A DNA stretch of 64,000 bases from Leptospira wolffii serovar Khorat str. Khorat-H2 (GCF_000306115.2 NZ_AKWX02000023.1:372001-436000); one strand, 5' to 3'; shown: positions 29,804-39,368, numbered from the stretch's first letter. Translations and numbers: made by a program. Notes: a model not told the origin generated them from the sequence alone.

Positions 29804-30546
29804 TGGCCGATGAGGAACGAAGCCCGGAAGAAAAACGAAACCAGATATTGATCAATATAGTACTGGCTTTCGCGTATATAATCGTATGCATCTTAACTAC
29901 ATTATTCGCGCCGACCACTCATAGAAGAATCTTGGAGTTCGAGGTCGGACGAACTGTAGGAACGGTAATAATCACCCTATTACTTCCGGGGCTCCTTCTG
30001 TTCGTAAAGGAACTCAGGAAATTTCGAACCTTTATTCTGATCGGACTCGGACTAGCGGCGGCTAATCTATTCATCGGAACGGGAATCCAAACTTTATTGT
30101 CTCAGGGTAGCCTCGAGGTTTCCCTTCCCGGAGAATACCGAGAGGGTCGAGTGATTAGAAATACCAAATTCGGAGAAGTGGAAGTGTTTTCCAAGGTGGC
30201 GGGAGATGGAAGATACATTTTTCTTTTGCAGGAGTATTCCTTTCGGAAAAGACCATTCCAAAAAATTTATTTAGAAGACATGGCGGATTGGCAAAGAGAG
30301 GAGATCTTGGGTAAGTCGCAAGAGGATCTGATATACCAAGAGGATGCGGATGATGTTCTCGGAACCGAATCCTTGGAACTTGCGATTCGAGTCGATTCGG
30401 AAAAATGCTTTAAGTCTAGATTTTATATCCTTTCCGGAAAATTATACCAGGTCTCGTATCTGGGTCCGATCTCCGAATCGGAATCTCCTAAAACTCGCGC
30501 ATTTTTCGACTCAGTCAAAATTCGGCGAAGATTTCTTCCTATTTGA
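29803..30546 (+). CDS. Membrane protein of unknown function, paralog A
   Basis: 247 residues. The N-terminal half has three hydrophobic helices (about residues 17-38, 53-70, 75-92) and the C-terminal half (about 105-245) is a soluble alpha/beta-like domain. It shares layout and spaced matches (for example FGEVEVFSKV, KIYLEDMADW and AFFDSVKI) with the next gene, so the pair looks like a tandem duplication. The soluble domain resembles no enzyme I can name. It overlaps the upstream Cys-rich gene by one base. Confidence 0.72.
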   Translation: MADEERSPEEKRNQILINIVLAFAYIIVCILTTLFAPTTHRRILEFEVGRTVGTVIITLLLPGLLLFVKELRKFRTFILIGLGLAAANLFIGTGIQTLLSQGSLEVSLPGEYREGRVIRNTKFGEVEVFSKVAGDGRYIFLLQEYSFRKRPFQKIYLEDMADWQREEILGKSQEDLIYQEDADDVLGTESLELAIRVDSEKCFKSRFYILSGKLYQVSYLGPISESESPKTRAFFDSVKIRRRFLPI

Positions 30547-30578
30547 CACGGATCCGATTTTTTATAGCGGAGGTTTTT

Positions 30579-31343
30579 GTGGAAGAATTAGAAAATTCTA
30601 AACCTTGGTCCGTTCATCGTCTGATGAGATCTCCTGTCCCGGAGATATTGTTAATTTTTCTTTATATCTTCTTTTCTCTTTTGAAGGCCATGGGTATCAG
30701 AGGAAACCATCGGGAAGGCTGGCCGTTTATTTTCGGAGCCATGTTTGCAGAAATCGGAATATATCTGATTCCTCCCGCGATCCTTATGATTGTAAAGGGT
30801 TTAAGAACCTTCCGGAGATTCCTGATTCTTGCCGTAGGATTCGCTAGTATCTCTTTTATATGTTCCGTTCCGATTTTACCTAAAAAGGAGATCTTGGTGG
30901 CGACTCTTCCCGTGTCGGGAATACAACCCACGGAACGTTTCACCGCAACCGAGTTCGGAAAATTAAAGACGAATACTTTAGGAGCCGAATTCGAAGGAGT
31001 GATTTACGTTTTTACTGAAATGGAATATTTATCCAGGCCTTCCGGAAAAATGTTCTTAGAGGATGTCGCTTCAGGTGTTAAGTCCAAGGGGTTAGAGACT
31101 TTAGGCGGAGAAATCGTATCGGAATATCCGGTGGACATAGGAAAATTGGAGTCGGTAGAGGTGCAACAAAAGGTAAACGAGGAATTTTACATGAAGACCA
31201 GAGTGTATATCGTTGCGGATAAGATATATTCCGCGGCCGTTATGGGCTCACCTAAGAATTTGGATAAGCAGGAAGTCAGAAAATTCTTCGAATCGGTACA
31301 TATAGAAAAACAGGATACCCCAAAGGAGAGAGACGACGACTGA
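30579..31343 (+). CDS. Membrane protein of unknown function, paralog B
   Basis: 254 residues from a GTG at 30579, chosen because GGAGG lies 5 nt upstream; a TTG at 30543 overlaps the previous stop but lacks such a site. Three hydrophobic helices are followed by a soluble domain with FGKLKTNTLG, KMFLEDVASG and KFFESVHIE, matching positions in the preceding protein. The two are probably paralogs working together at the membrane. No catalytic motif is visible. Confidence 0.72.
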   Translation: MEELENSKPWSVHRLMRSPVPEILLIFLYIFFSLLKAMGIRGNHREGWPFIFGAMFAEIGIYLIPPAILMIVKGLRTFRRFLILAVGFASISFICSVPILPKKEILVATLPVSGIQPTERFTATEFGKLKTNTLGAEFEGVIYVFTEMEYLSRPSGKMFLEDVASGVKSKGLETLGGEIVSEYPVDIGKLESVEVQQKVNEEFYMKTRVYIVADKIYSAAVMGSPKNLDKQEVRKFFESVHIEKQDTPKERDDD

Positions 31344-31358
31344 TCGACTTACTAAAGT

Positions 31359-32510
31359 CTAAGACAGAATCCTTTTCCAGTGGGTCCAAGATCTAAGTAG
31401 CCACTCCGCCGGACCGTAAGAATAGTATCGGCTCCAAGCTAGAGTTAGCGCCGATAATCCGATCCAGATTGCAGGACCGAGTAAAAGCAAAATATAATTT
31501 CCAACGGAATCGAATTTTCCTAATCCCCAGCCGCAGAAGACCCAGGCGCATACTAAGGATTCTCCCAAATAATTGGAGAGAGAAAGTCGCCCCATAGTTT
31601 CGAACCAAGGGCGATCCGCAACGCTAATCGTATTTTTATAATATACTAAAAGTAAAAATACATAGCAGAAGGAGAGCGCCGGAGCCCCGAATACTTCCGA
31701 TATTAGGAGCAGGAACTTCACGAATTTGTTCCAATCTTCAGGAAGTAGATGACGGGAATCCGCGGTATATATTACGTTTCCCAGGATTCCTAAAAGAAAG
31801 AGAGGGATGAAATACTTGGAAAGGAGTTCCTTAGTTTTTTGTAAGTCGGAGAAAACTTCGCTTTTTGCCGCGGCAAGACCCAATGCGAACATGGCGAGCG
31901 CGCTCGGCCATTGGTATAAGATCAAAATAGGGAGCGATAGATACGTTTCCTTTGCCCTTTGTAACGAACTCTCCCAGAAGCCTCCTAAATATGCTTTTCT
32001 ACTCTCCTCGATAAGTCGGGGCAAATCGGCTAAATACTGCGCCTTGTATTCGTCTCCCCAGAATAAAAAAAGGCTTCTGAATACTAATGCGAGTACTAGG
32101 CAAAAGAAAGAAAATTGCAAAAGCCATCTCGCGTCCCGATTTCGAACGAACCAAAGAAGAATGCCTAATACTCCGTAGGAGAATAGTATATCCCCCAAGA
32201 ATAGAAAAATTCCGTGCAATATTCCTATTGCGAGTAACGCGAAGATTCTTCTGAAATAGGAAGCGTTCGAACCGGTTCGCATCTGTAGGAAGAAAGCGAA
32301 GCCGAATAAAAAGGAAAATAGAAGATAAAACTTGAATTCGAAAAATCCGGCTACGATCCAAGTCGCAACGAAATCCAATATTTGCGAATTCTCTTCCTTA
32401 GCTCCGACCAAATACATCGGTTTGGCGAAGTATGGTAGATTAACGATCAGAATTCCCAATAGGGAGAAGCCTCGCAAGAAATCCAAGAATCCGATCCGTC
32501 GCTCGTCCAT
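31359..32510 (-). CDS. DUF418 family membrane protein
   Basis: 383 residues with about ten hydrophobic helices. The N-terminal RIGFLDFLRGFSLLGILIVNL and the C-terminal conserved part with RLSLSNYLGESL and GPAEWLLRSWTHW (near the end) are typical of the DUF418/YeiB family. These are integral membrane proteins of unknown activity, distantly similar to acyltransferase-like membrane proteins. It converges with paralog B with 15 nt between their stops. Confidence 0.9.
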   Translation of the reverse strand: MDERRIGFLDFLRGFSLLGILIVNLPYFAKPMYLVGAKEENSQILDFVATWIVAGFFEFKFYLLFSFLFGFAFFLQMRTGSNASYFRRIFALLAIGILHGIFLFLGDILFSYGVLGILLWFVRNRDARWLLQFSFFCLVLALVFRSLFLFWGDEYKAQYLADLPRLIEESRKAYLGGFWESSLQRAKETYLSLPILILYQWPSALAMFALGLAAAKSEVFSDLQKTKELLSKYFIPLFLLGILGNVIYTADSRHLLPEDWNKFVKFLLLISEVFGAPALSFCYVFLLLVYYKNTISVADRPWFETMGRLSLSNYLGESLVCAWVFCGWGLGKFDSVGNYILLLLGPAIWIGLSALTLAWSRYYSYGPAEWLLRSWTHWKRILS

Positions 32511-32582
32511 GCCGATACAATGTTAACAAATCGGCTTGGCATAGAAACTGCTTTTTACTGATATTTTTAGGGATTTTTTTTG

Positions 32583-32610
32583 TTGCGCGTAAATTTTTCG
32601 AACATATAAA
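32583..32610 (+). promoter_or_regulatory. Sigma-70-like promoter for the small lipoprotein gene
   Basis: TTGCGC (32583-32588) and TATAAA (32605-32610) are separated by 16 nt, giving a leader of about 80-85 nt before the ATG at 32701. The region is A+T-rich compared with its surroundings. Assigned by eye only. Confidence 0.4.
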
Positions 32611-32700
32611 GGTCAACAATCTCGATTTTGGAATACCTCATTTCTATAAATTATGGAAAAATTTTATTCTTAATACGGGGGCTCGAAATAAGGAGTTAAC

Positions 32701-33081
32701 ATGAAAAAAATTCTTACGGTAGCTGTGCTTGCGCTTTCCTTAACGGTAGGCTGCGCTCTTTCTTCCTTCACGAAAACAGGGACCTCGACATATCCTCCAT
32801 TGGCGGAGAACGCTCCGGTGGATGTGATTTTGAGATCCGTTCCTAACTACAAAGTCGATGTGATAGGTGTCGTGAATGTTAAGGGGGGAACCACCGCCAG
32901 CCAGATTGAAAAGGCACAAGCGATCGCGCGTGAAAACGGAGGCGATGTTATCGTTCTTACTGAAACCGGAATCGCCTATAACCAAGACGGGAGTTCCTAT
33001 GAAATACGCACTTTCGAAGTGGCGAAAAGGATAGACGAGCCTGCTCCTGCCGCGCCTGCAAAAGGAAAAGCTAAAAAATAA
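32701..33081 (+). CDS. Small lipoprotein of unknown function
   Basis: 126 residues. A classical lipoprotein signal (KKILTVAVLALSLTVGC, Cys at about residue 18) precedes a compact domain with GGTTASQIEKAQAIARENGGDVIVLTETG split over a helix and strand (about residues 66-95), reminiscent of small ligand-binding or YbjQ-like alpha/beta folds. The tail is Ala/Pro/Lys-rich. A strong ribosome site (AAGGAG) lies 7 nt upstream. It is monocistronic with its own promoter and a downstream hairpin. Confidence 0.85.
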   Translation: MKKILTVAVLALSLTVGCALSSFTKTGTSTYPPLAENAPVDVILRSVPNYKVDVIGVVNVKGGTTASQIEKAQAIARENGGDVIVLTETGIAYNQDGSSYEIRTFEVAKRIDEPAPAAPAKGKAKK

Positions 33082-33095
33082 TTCTTTAATAACGA

Positions 33096-33117
33096 AAGGG
33101 CGAATTTTTTCGCCCTT
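33096..33117. terminator. Bidirectional hairpin between lipoprotein and MFS genes
   Basis: AAGGGCGA (33096-33103) and TCGCCCTT (33110-33117) form a perfect 8-bp stem with an A/T loop, between two convergent genes (stops at 33081 and 33142). No T-run follows on either side. Confidence 0.6.
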
Positions 33118-33141
33118 GTGCAATAATCGGCTTATTTCCCG

Positions 33142-34470
33142 TTAATGCTTCGGTTTCCAGTTCCAGGTAAAGGCCAGCAATACCAACGCCAAGACCGCGG
33201 AACCTAATATCAAAAAAATAGAATATTCCCAACGAAACCAGGAGAAGCCGGTCATCCAACCTAAACTCTTGGATAGGGCTGTTCTCCCTAAATATCCTAA
33301 TAACCCGATGAAGCCTGCGGCGGTTCCCACCGCTTTTTTGGAAGTGAAATCCAAACCTGCCACTCCTAAGAGCATTACCGGAGGATAAATGAAGAATCCG
33401 ACTACTCCGAATAATACCAAATCCAACCAGAGATATCCAGGAGGCACGAATAATAATCCCACGAAAGCGAATAGAATGGGGATCATACAGAAGAAACTGA
33501 CCCATCCTCTTTTTCCGCCTACTTTGTCGGAATACCAACCTACTAGAAGGGTGGATCCGATTCCCGCGAACTCGTAGATCAGGGTGCTGATCCCTCCTTT
33601 TTCTAGGCTGGCTCCCTTGGCGAATTTAAGATAAGAAGGTCCCCAATCCGTTAGGCTATATCTTACGATGTACACGAAAAAATTCGCCAGAGCGAAGATC
33701 CAGATATACTTATTTAGCAATACGGAATCTACTAATATCTCTTTGAAACTCAATTCGCGCTCGATCTCTTCGGTTTTTGAGGAATGCGGATCCGAGTCGG
33801 AATATTCCTCAATAGGAGGAAGTCCTACCGACTGAGGGGTATCCGCTAGACGGAAATAGAGATAGATCGCGGTCAAAAGGGAAATAGCCGCCGGTATATA
33901 AAATGCGTTTCTCCAGCCGAACCAGGAGGCACTATATGCGGCGATCACTCCGACGAGGCCACCTCCCACGTTATGTGCAATATTCCAGATCGCGAATTTT
34001 TGGCCTCTCTCCTTTAGGGAAAACCAATGCCCCAGAGACCTGCCGCAAGGAGGCCAGCCCATACCCTGGAATAATCCGTTCAAGGCCCAAAGGATCAGAT
34101 GAGTCTCGTAATCGGAAGAGGCTCCGAAAAGAATATTACAAATCGCTGTTAAAATTAAACCCAAAGGCATGAAAACCTTGGGATTGCTTCGATCGGAAAG
34201 CGCTCCCATCAAGAATTTTCCGATCCCGTAAGAGATAGCGGTCGCTGCGAGAATATTTCCTATCTGTTCTTGGGAATAGGAAAGTGCTTGGCCGATTTCC
34301 TTGGATACGACCGGAAAATTATTCCGAACCGTATAGAATACGGAATAACCGATAAAAGTCGCTTCCAGAATTCTCCATCGGTATTTGGGATATAGATTAT
34401 GGACGCTCGAGTCGTCCAGTCTGGGTTTGGGTTGACTGGGAAGAATCCAGGAAAGAAAGGAAAATTTCAT
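33142..34470 (-). CDS. MFS transporter, organophosphate/phosphate antiporter type
   Basis: 442 residues with about twelve helices. The sequence near the N-terminus ([26 protein letters not shown], about residues 30-55, with a conserved Arg and Tyr) and the loop motif [19 protein letters not shown] (about 93-111) resemble GlpT/UhpT/UhpC of the OPA family. A glycerol-phosphate or hexose-phosphate substrate is possible but not shown. A polar loop (about 218-235) joins the two halves. The gene follows thiL by 51 nt on the same strand. Confidence 0.88.
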   Translation of the reverse strand: MKFSFLSWILPSQPKPRLDDSSVHNLYPKYRWRILEATFIGYSVFYTVRNNFPVVSKEIGQALSYSQEQIGNILAATAISYGIGKFLMGALSDRSNPKVFMPLGLILTAICNILFGASSDYETHLILWALNGLFQGMGWPPCGRSLGHWFSLKERGQKFAIWNIAHNVGGGLVGVIAAYSASWFGWRNAFYIPAAISLLTAIYLYFRLADTPQSVGLPPIEEYSDSDPHSSKTEEIERELSFKEILVDSVLLNKYIWIFALANFFVYIVRYSLTDWGPSYLKFAKGASLEKGGISTLIYEFAGIGSTLLVGWYSDKVGGKRGWVSFFCMIPILFAFVGLLFVPPGYLWLDLVLFGVVGFFIYPPVMLLGVAGLDFTSKKAVGTAAGFIGLLGYLGRTALSKSLGWMTGFSWFRWEYSIFLILGSAVLALVLLAFTWNWKPKH

Positions 34471-34521
34471 TTTGAACCAGAAGAATTCCGATTCGAAATC
34501 CTAGGGCAAGTAGAATTTCGC

Positions 34522-35442
34522 TTAGAAATGACGGAAGCCGGACTCTTTGGGATCGTAACTTTTTCCCTCGTACTGATATTGGACTCTCGGAGATTCTCCC
34601 TCTCTCAAGGCCTTTACAATTCCGATTTTCCGGATAGGAATACCTTCCCATACTTCCGGCAATTCTTCGGGAGATAGAAAAAGCAGCTCCAATTCCTCGC
34701 CGGACGTGAGGATACCTTCTATACCGATCGCTTCCTTGACTCCCGGTTCGTAGGGAAGTTTGTCCAAATCGATTTCTATCCAGACCCCGGAGGATTTAGC
34801 CAATTTATAAACGTCTTGCTTAAGACCGTCCGTGAGGTCCATTCCCGCATGTATTCTTTTTTTAGAATATAACGAACGACTCAGTTGCAATCTTGACTTG
34901 GGCCGTAGGTGTCGGTCCAGTGCGGTTTCGCGCAAGCGGAGAGACAGGGATTTATGAGCTCCTTCCAGAATCTTATAACCTAAGAGAGAAGCTCCGATAT
35001 GCCCGCTTAAATAAACGTTATCCCCCGGTTTTCCTCCTTTTCTATCCAAAGGAGTATTCGATTTTCCGAATAGAGTCAGGGTTAGGTTCAATTCTTGGCT
35101 TCGGTATGTGTCTCCCCCGCAAAGTTCTATTTCGTAGTCGGATAACGTTTTCTTAAACGATTCCACGAAAGGTTCCAGGAATTCCTTGCGGTTACAGGAA
35201 GGTGATAGGCCGAAATTGAAGAACGCTTTCAGAGGGATGCCGTTGGCAGCCGCGATATCGGAGACGTTTACTTCCACCAATTTGCCGGCTAAATCCTGCG
35301 GGCGACTCCAGTCCAAGCGGAAATGAGTTCCTTCGACGATTGTGTCCGTTGTGATCAGATTACCTTCCGAGTCCAGATAACAATCGTTTTCCTGTTCCTT
35401 TCCGGGAGGATAGAGGGAGTAAATCAGTTCTTCTTCGTTCAA
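34522..35442 (-). CDS. thiL: Thiamine-monophosphate kinase
   Basis: 306 residues, normal length. Phosphorylates thiamine monophosphate to the cofactor thiamine diphosphate with ATP. Typical PurM/AIRS-fold motifs are TTDTIVEGTHFR (about residues 31-42), VNVSDIAAANGIP, the Gly/Asp-rich LCGGDTYRS and DLTDGLKQD. The start is a TTG at 35442 with AGGAAG eight bases upstream. It diverges from the YceI gene, and the MFS gene lies downstream. Confidence 0.93.
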   Translation of the reverse strand: MNEEELIYSLYPPGKEQENDCYLDSEGNLITTDTIVEGTHFRLDWSRPQDLAGKLVEVNVSDIAAANGIPLKAFFNFGLSPSCNRKEFLEPFVESFKKTLSDYEIELCGGDTYRSQELNLTLTLFGKSNTPLDRKGGKPGDNVYLSGHIGASLLGYKILEGAHKSLSLRLRETALDRHLRPKSRLQLSRSLYSKKRIHAGMDLTDGLKQDVYKLAKSSGVWIEIDLDKLPYEPGVKEAIGIEGILTSGEELELLFLSPEELPEVWEGIPIRKIGIVKALREGESPRVQYQYEGKSYDPKESGFRHF

Positions 35443-35510
35443 ATCAAACTTCCTAAGCGCTTCGTTCTAAAAATCTTGACTTTGTCCGATCCGAGAGGCA
35501 GTATTAGGTC

Positions 35511-36179
35511 ATGAAATCCAGACAATCGAATAGAACGAATCTTTTCCTTCTTCGTGCATTCTTACCGGCTCTTTTCATAGGATCGATCTTGGGCGGAGCC
35601 TGGCAATCCAAAACGTTCGCCTCGGAACCTTCCTGCAAGTATTCCTTGGACGCCGAAAAGACGAGTCTTGAATGGAAGGCGTTTAAATTCACCGAAAAGA
35701 CGGGAGTAGGCGGCAAGTTTACCAAGGTTACGATTCATGGGACCAAACCGGGAGATTCTTTGGAATCCGCTCTTAAGGGTTTGAAATTTTCCCTCGAACC
35801 CATAGACCTGGACAGCGGTAACGCGGAAAGAGATCCTAAGATCAAAGGTGCTTTTTTCGGAGCCTTAAAGGGAAACGGAAAGATCAGCGGCTCTTTAACC
35901 AAATTGTCTTTGGATGCGGATAAGAAATCCGGAAAAGGAGAAGTGAAACTCATTCTGAACGGAGTAACGAAATCCGTTCCCTTAAGCTTTACTGTGGAAA
36001 ATGGAAACGTCTTACTCGCAAAAGGAAGTCTGAACTTAAACGATTGGAAAGCGCAAGCTGCTCTCAAGGCTTTGAACGAAGTTTGCAGCGATCTGCATAA
36101 GGGGAAAGACGGAAAATCTTTGTTATGGCCGGACGTCGAGATCAGCATTAAGTCCGAACTTAAAAAAGATTGCAAGTAA
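35511..36179 (+). CDS. YceI family secreted protein
   Basis: 222 residues. A long N-terminal signal (about residues 1-40, hydrophobic FLPALFIGSILGGAW) leads into a YceI lipocalin-like barrel beginning CKYSLDAEKTSLEWKAFKF and ending with a partially charged C-terminus. YceI proteins bind isoprenoid-like or amphiphilic ligands in the periplasm. Two cysteines (near residues 43 and 221) might form a disulfide. The ATG is preceded by AGG only 4 nt away. A terminator hairpin follows. Confidence 0.88.
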   Translation: MKSRQSNRTNLFLLRAFLPALFIGSILGGAWQSKTFASEPSCKYSLDAEKTSLEWKAFKFTEKTGVGGKFTKVTIHGTKPGDSLESALKGLKFSLEPIDLDSGNAERDPKIKGAFFGALKGNGKISGSLTKLSLDADKKSGKGEVKLILNGVTKSVPLSFTVENGNVLLAKGSLNLNDWKAQAALKALNEVCSDLHKGKDGKSLLWPDVEISIKSELKKDCK

Positions 36180-36202
36180 CAGCGGCTTTTTCCGATTTTA
36201 AA

Positions 36203-36243
36203 AGCCCGACAGAGTATTATCTTTTACTAAAATTTGTCGGGCT
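36203..36243 (+). terminator. Terminator-like hairpin after the YceI gene
   Basis: AGCCCGACA (36203-36211) and TGTCGGGCT (36235-36243) form a perfect 9-bp stem with a 23-nt A/T-rich loop, 24 nt after the YceI stop. It lies between convergent genes and could serve both. Confidence 0.6.
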
Positions 36244-36276
36244 CTTCGTTCTTTAACTCTCTTGCAGGAGCGAAAT

Positions 36277-36933
36277 CTAATAACAGATGCATACGATCTT
36301 TTTGGCTTCGGAGCAGATTGGGGTCGTACTGCCTCCATACCATCCTGCCACGGTTGAAAACGGATCTCCTACGGTGCCCAAGGTGCCCGTATCCGTCCCG
36401 TTGGTACAATTATCCGCCCCGTTATAAGTTCCCGCGCTGGCTGCAAAAGTCCAAAATTCGTCCGAAGTGACTCCCGAGTCGGCAAGCGAGCGATTGATGG
36501 CAACCGAAATGAAGGAATTCCAATCCGCGGATATGATTTCACCTTTTGCCCCATATACGGGGCCGAATGTGGATAAAAAGAAATTATTCGGTGCGGCAGC
36601 GTAATTCGCAAGAGTCAGGGTGTCGGACGAGGCGAACGGAAGAACATTTGCGCAGGTGAGATTGACCGTTTGGGCCAGAATCCTTTCTCCAGAGCAGATA
36701 TTTCGGAGACCTCCGAACATATCCGGTCCTAGGCTGGCCACATTTCCTTGGTAGGAATTCAGACTACCATAGAGATAGATACCGGGAGGCGTGGAGAAAA
36801 AGGAAACCAAAGAGGCTTGCAGGCTACAACCTCTGTCTTGTTCGGAACAGACTTTCGAAGTAATGCAGTTAGAAACCGAAAGGGAAAGCGCTAAAACTAA
36901 GAGGGTGGGAAATATGAAGTATGATCGAAGCAA
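36277..36933 (-). CDS. DUF1554 lipoprotein, copy 1
   Basis: 218 residues, starting at a TTG with AAGGA seven bases upstream. A hydrophobic signal ends with SVSNC (Cys near residue 23), a loose spirochaetal lipobox. The body matches the DUF1554 domain known mainly from Leptospira: PPGIYLYGSLNSYQGN (about residues 49-64), central ADWNSFISVAINRSL, DEFWTFAASAGTYNGADNC and a Cys-rich end ICY. The fold resembles C-type-lectin/endostatin-like domains, but activity is unknown. A second copy lies upstream on the same strand. Confidence 0.88.
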   Translation of the reverse strand: MLRSYFIFPTLLVLALSLSVSNCITSKVCSEQDRGCSLQASLVSFFSTPPGIYLYGSLNSYQGNVASLGPDMFGGLRNICSGERILAQTVNLTCANVLPFASSDTLTLANYAAAPNNFFLSTFGPVYGAKGEIISADWNSFISVAINRSLADSGVTSDEFWTFAASAGTYNGADNCTNGTDTGTLGTVGDPFSTVAGWYGGSTTPICSEAKKIVCICY

Positions 36934-37013
36934 GAGAAATCCTTGAGAGGTCTTTTAGGATATTCCGAAGCCTTCGACTTGTCAAAATATTTTTGTCGGA
37001 ACTAGGAAGTCTA

Positions 37014-37679
37014 TTAACCGCCACCGCCTGAGGCGGGCGAATAACACATGCAAAGTAGCCTGTAAGTATCCACGCAGTTGACTAAGCTTGAGCCGAACCA
37101 TGTAGTGGAAGCGGAATTGAGCGGACTTCCTGCCGCGCCTGTCCCTGTAGTATTATCCGTTCCGTCCGCACAGGTTGTAGCCGTAGTTCCTCCATAACCT
37201 CCGTTCGCATCGCCGAAGGTCCAGAAGAGTCCTGTCCCTAAGCCTGCATCCGACATTGTGGATTTGAGATCGGTCGTAAATACGGAGTTGAAATCATCCG
37301 CAAGAATCGTTCCAAAAGGTCCGCGCAAAGGAACGCCTGTAGTCGGAAAATCGATATAAAATCCAGTAATGGCCGACATGGGTGCAAAAGAGGTGGATAC
37401 AAAAGGCGCTAGATTGGAGCAGCTAGAAGTTATAGGCGCGAAAAGACGTTCATTTGTACAGATAATACTCAAATTCGTATCTAGCACTATCGAATTGGCG
37501 AGATTCCCTTGGTAAGTGTTAAGAGTAGAATAGAGATAGATACCGGGAGGCGAAAACAGAATGCTCGCTAAATTTGCCTCTAAGCTGCAAGAACGGTCCT
37601 GGTTCGAGCAGGTCTTCTCCGATAAGCAATTCGGGAGTAAGAGAGCGACGAATAAGAAAAGGGAGACAATACGGACCAT
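37014..37679 (-). CDS. DUF1554 lipoprotein, copy 2
   Basis: 221 residues with a signal ending in LLPNC (Cys near residue 18). It shares CSNQDRSCSLEANLASILFS, PPGIYLYSTLNTYQGNLA and FWTFGDANGGYGG with its neighbour, so the two are tandem paralogs that have diverged considerably in the centre. The C-terminus ends in CMCYSPASGGGG. It probably shares a transcript with copy 1 (80 nt gap). Surface exposure is likely but not provable here. Confidence 0.87.
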   Translation of the reverse strand: MVRIVSLFLFVALLLPNCLSEKTCSNQDRSCSLEANLASILFSPPGIYLYSTLNTYQGNLANSIVLDTNLSIICTNERLFAPITSSCSNLAPFVSTSFAPMSAITGFYIDFPTTGVPLRGPFGTILADDFNSVFTTDLKSTMSDAGLGTGLFWTFGDANGGYGGTTATTCADGTDNTTGTGAAGSPLNSASTTWFGSSLVNCVDTYRLLCMCYSPASGGGG

Positions 37680-38008
37680 TTAAGGCAGAATAACCGGTTC
37701 GTAAACGACCGAGCAAGAGAATAATTTCAAGAAGATCCGAAAATTCCGGATATTATAATATTCTTTTCCTTTTTCGAGGATCGGATCGCATTTATTACAA
37801 AATGCAAGAAATTTCCAAAAAATCCGATTGGCCCTAACGGGATGGATACGAGTGAATCCCTGAGTAAGACAATCTTTGGACACAATTATACCTAATAAAA
37901 AGAGAAGTATAATATTCTAATTAATAGTCCCCTCGGATTCCGTTTTCGGCGGAACTAAGCCTTCCATTCCACTTGACTAAATTCAAAAACTCCTATTCTC
38001 TGAACCAT
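37680..38008. other. A/T-rich intergenic region upstream of two divergent genes
   Basis: About 330 nt between DUF1554 copy 2 (minus) and the DUF5683-like gene (plus). It contains runs such as TATTATAATATTC near 37750 and TATAATATTCTAATTAATAG near 37910, which could hold promoters in both directions. I see no gene, tRNA or stable hairpin. Confidence 0.5.
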
Positions 38009-38821
38009 ATGATCGGTCTCTTGCATCGTACTTTTCGAATTCTTCTCTTTTTTGTAATTTTCATAGCCCCCGGTTTTCTTTTCGCGGAACAGACTATTCT
38101 TCTCCGGAAAGGAGGCAAACTTATGGGAAACATTACCGGCCAAAACGAGAAGGCGATCACCGTTCAGACCGCCGAAGGGACCAAGACCATCGGCAAAAGG
38201 GAAATACTAAAGATCGTCTATAAGGACGTCACTAAGGAAGAAGAGAATCGGATTCGTAAGGAAGAGGAAAAGAAGCTCCAGGAAAATCCTAAGATAGAGG
38301 AGCCCGTCGTGATCACTCCGCCTCCGGAAGTTAAGACAAGTTCCCGAAGCAAATGGAGCGTAGTTTGGAGATCGGCGCTTCTTCCCGGTTGGGGAGCCTG
38401 GTATGCTGGCCGAAAGAAAGAAGGAGGCTTAACCGCCGCCGGATTCGCAACTACTTTGGGACTGGCTTCTTATGCCAGGGTGGAAGCTGAAAGCGCTAAA
38501 AAGGATTATGATGAGGCCGTATTCCGTAGTAGTGTCCAGGGAGCTTATATTTTCGGCGGAGCGATCTCGAATTTTTATCTTTATGCGGTCGTTCCCGAAG
38601 CTCGCTCCAAATACGATTCTTCTATCCACACTTACAATGGCGCAGTGTATTTACTCGCATCCGCCTATCTGGCCCAATTGGTCCGGAGCTATTTCATCGG
38701 GAAATCCTGGGAACAAGAGACGGAGCCCAATCCGATTTCTTGGGGGGTGTATCCGAAACCGGATCTGATGCTCGGAAAACTAGGTTGGGGAGCCGAAGCC
38801 AGCGTCCAAATCGGATTCTAG
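38009..38821 (+). CDS. Secreted/membrane DUF5683-like protein
   Basis: 270 residues from ATG 38009; a TTG at 37973 would add 12. A signal peptide (FRILLFFVIFIAPGFLFAEQ) is followed by a small beta domain LRKGGKLMGNITGQNEKAITV (split, about residues 29-49) and a Lys/Glu-rich linker. The C-terminal part starts with WSVVWRSALLPGWGAWYAGRKKEG and has several hydrophobic helices, the pattern of DUF5683 membrane proteins found in spirochaetes and Bacteroidetes. Function unknown. Confidence 0.78.
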   Translation: MIGLLHRTFRILLFFVIFIAPGFLFAEQTILLRKGGKLMGNITGQNEKAITVQTAEGTKTIGKREILKIVYKDVTKEEENRIRKEEEKKLQENPKIEEPVVITPPPEVKTSSRSKWSVVWRSALLPGWGAWYAGRKKEGGLTAAGFATTLGLASYARVEAESAKKDYDEAVFRSSVQGAYIFGGAISNFYLYAVVPEARSKYDSSIHTYNGAVYLLASAYLAQLVRSYFIGKSWEQETEPNPISWGVYPKPDLMLGKLGWGAEASVQIGF

Positions 38822-38904
38822 TTCCTAAATCCGCCTTTATGGCTAAATTTCCTTGACCCGTTAGGGCGGTACGCGAAATTGGCCTATACAGGACGCTTTT
38901 TCCC

Positions 38905-39354
38905 ATGCCAATTATATCTAAATCGCATAGAACTCCTTCCTTGAAAAAGGAACAAGCTAATAAGGCTTGGTTCGTGGTCGACGCCGAAGGCAAAACCTTG
39001 GGTCGCCTTGCTTCGGAGATCGCCCATAGGCTGAGAGGCAAACACAAACCGACTTTCACTCCACACGTGGATTGCGGAGACAATATCATCGTTATCAATG
39101 CTGCTAAAGTTGCGGTTACCGGAAGTAAAGAAACCCAAAAGGAATACTTCCACCATTCCCGTTATCCGGGCGGTATGACTGCAACCACTCTCCAAAGTAT
39201 GAGAGCGAAGCACCCTGAAAAGATTCTGTACGAAGCCGTTAAAGGAATGCTTCCTAAAAGCAAACTCGGCGCTCAGATTCTTACCCATTTCCGGATTTTC
39301 CCCGGAAACGAGCACAACCTCGGCTCTCAAAAGCCGGTGAAACTGGAACTCTAG
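38905..39354 (+). CDS. rplM: 50S ribosomal protein L13
   Basis: 149 residues. Early-assembling large-subunit protein that binds 23S rRNA. Typical motifs are [19 protein letters not shown] (about residues 22-40), [10 protein letters not shown] and [23 protein letters not shown] (split). The usual rplM-rpsI pairing is present, with rpsI 14 nt downstream. No clear ribosome site precedes the ATG. Confidence 0.97.
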   Translation: MPIISKSHRTPSLKKEQANKAWFVVDAEGKTLGRLASEIAHRLRGKHKPTFTPHVDCGDNIIVINAAKVAVTGSKETQKEYFHHSRYPGGMTATTLQSMRAKHPEKILYEAVKGMLPKSKLGAQILTHFRIFPGNEHNLGSQKPVKLEL

Positions 39355-39368
39355 GAGATTATTGAAAT

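Noticed and set aside
35476..35507. TTGACT ... TATTAG promoter-like pair before the YceI gene
   Set aside because: Spacing is 20 nt and the second element is only 3 nt before the ATG, so a normal promoter would start inside the gene.
37680..37883. 67-codon minus-strand ORF beside DUF1554 copy 2
   Set aside because: Located in an A/T-rich intergenic region and lacks a signal peptide, ribosome site or recognisable domain.
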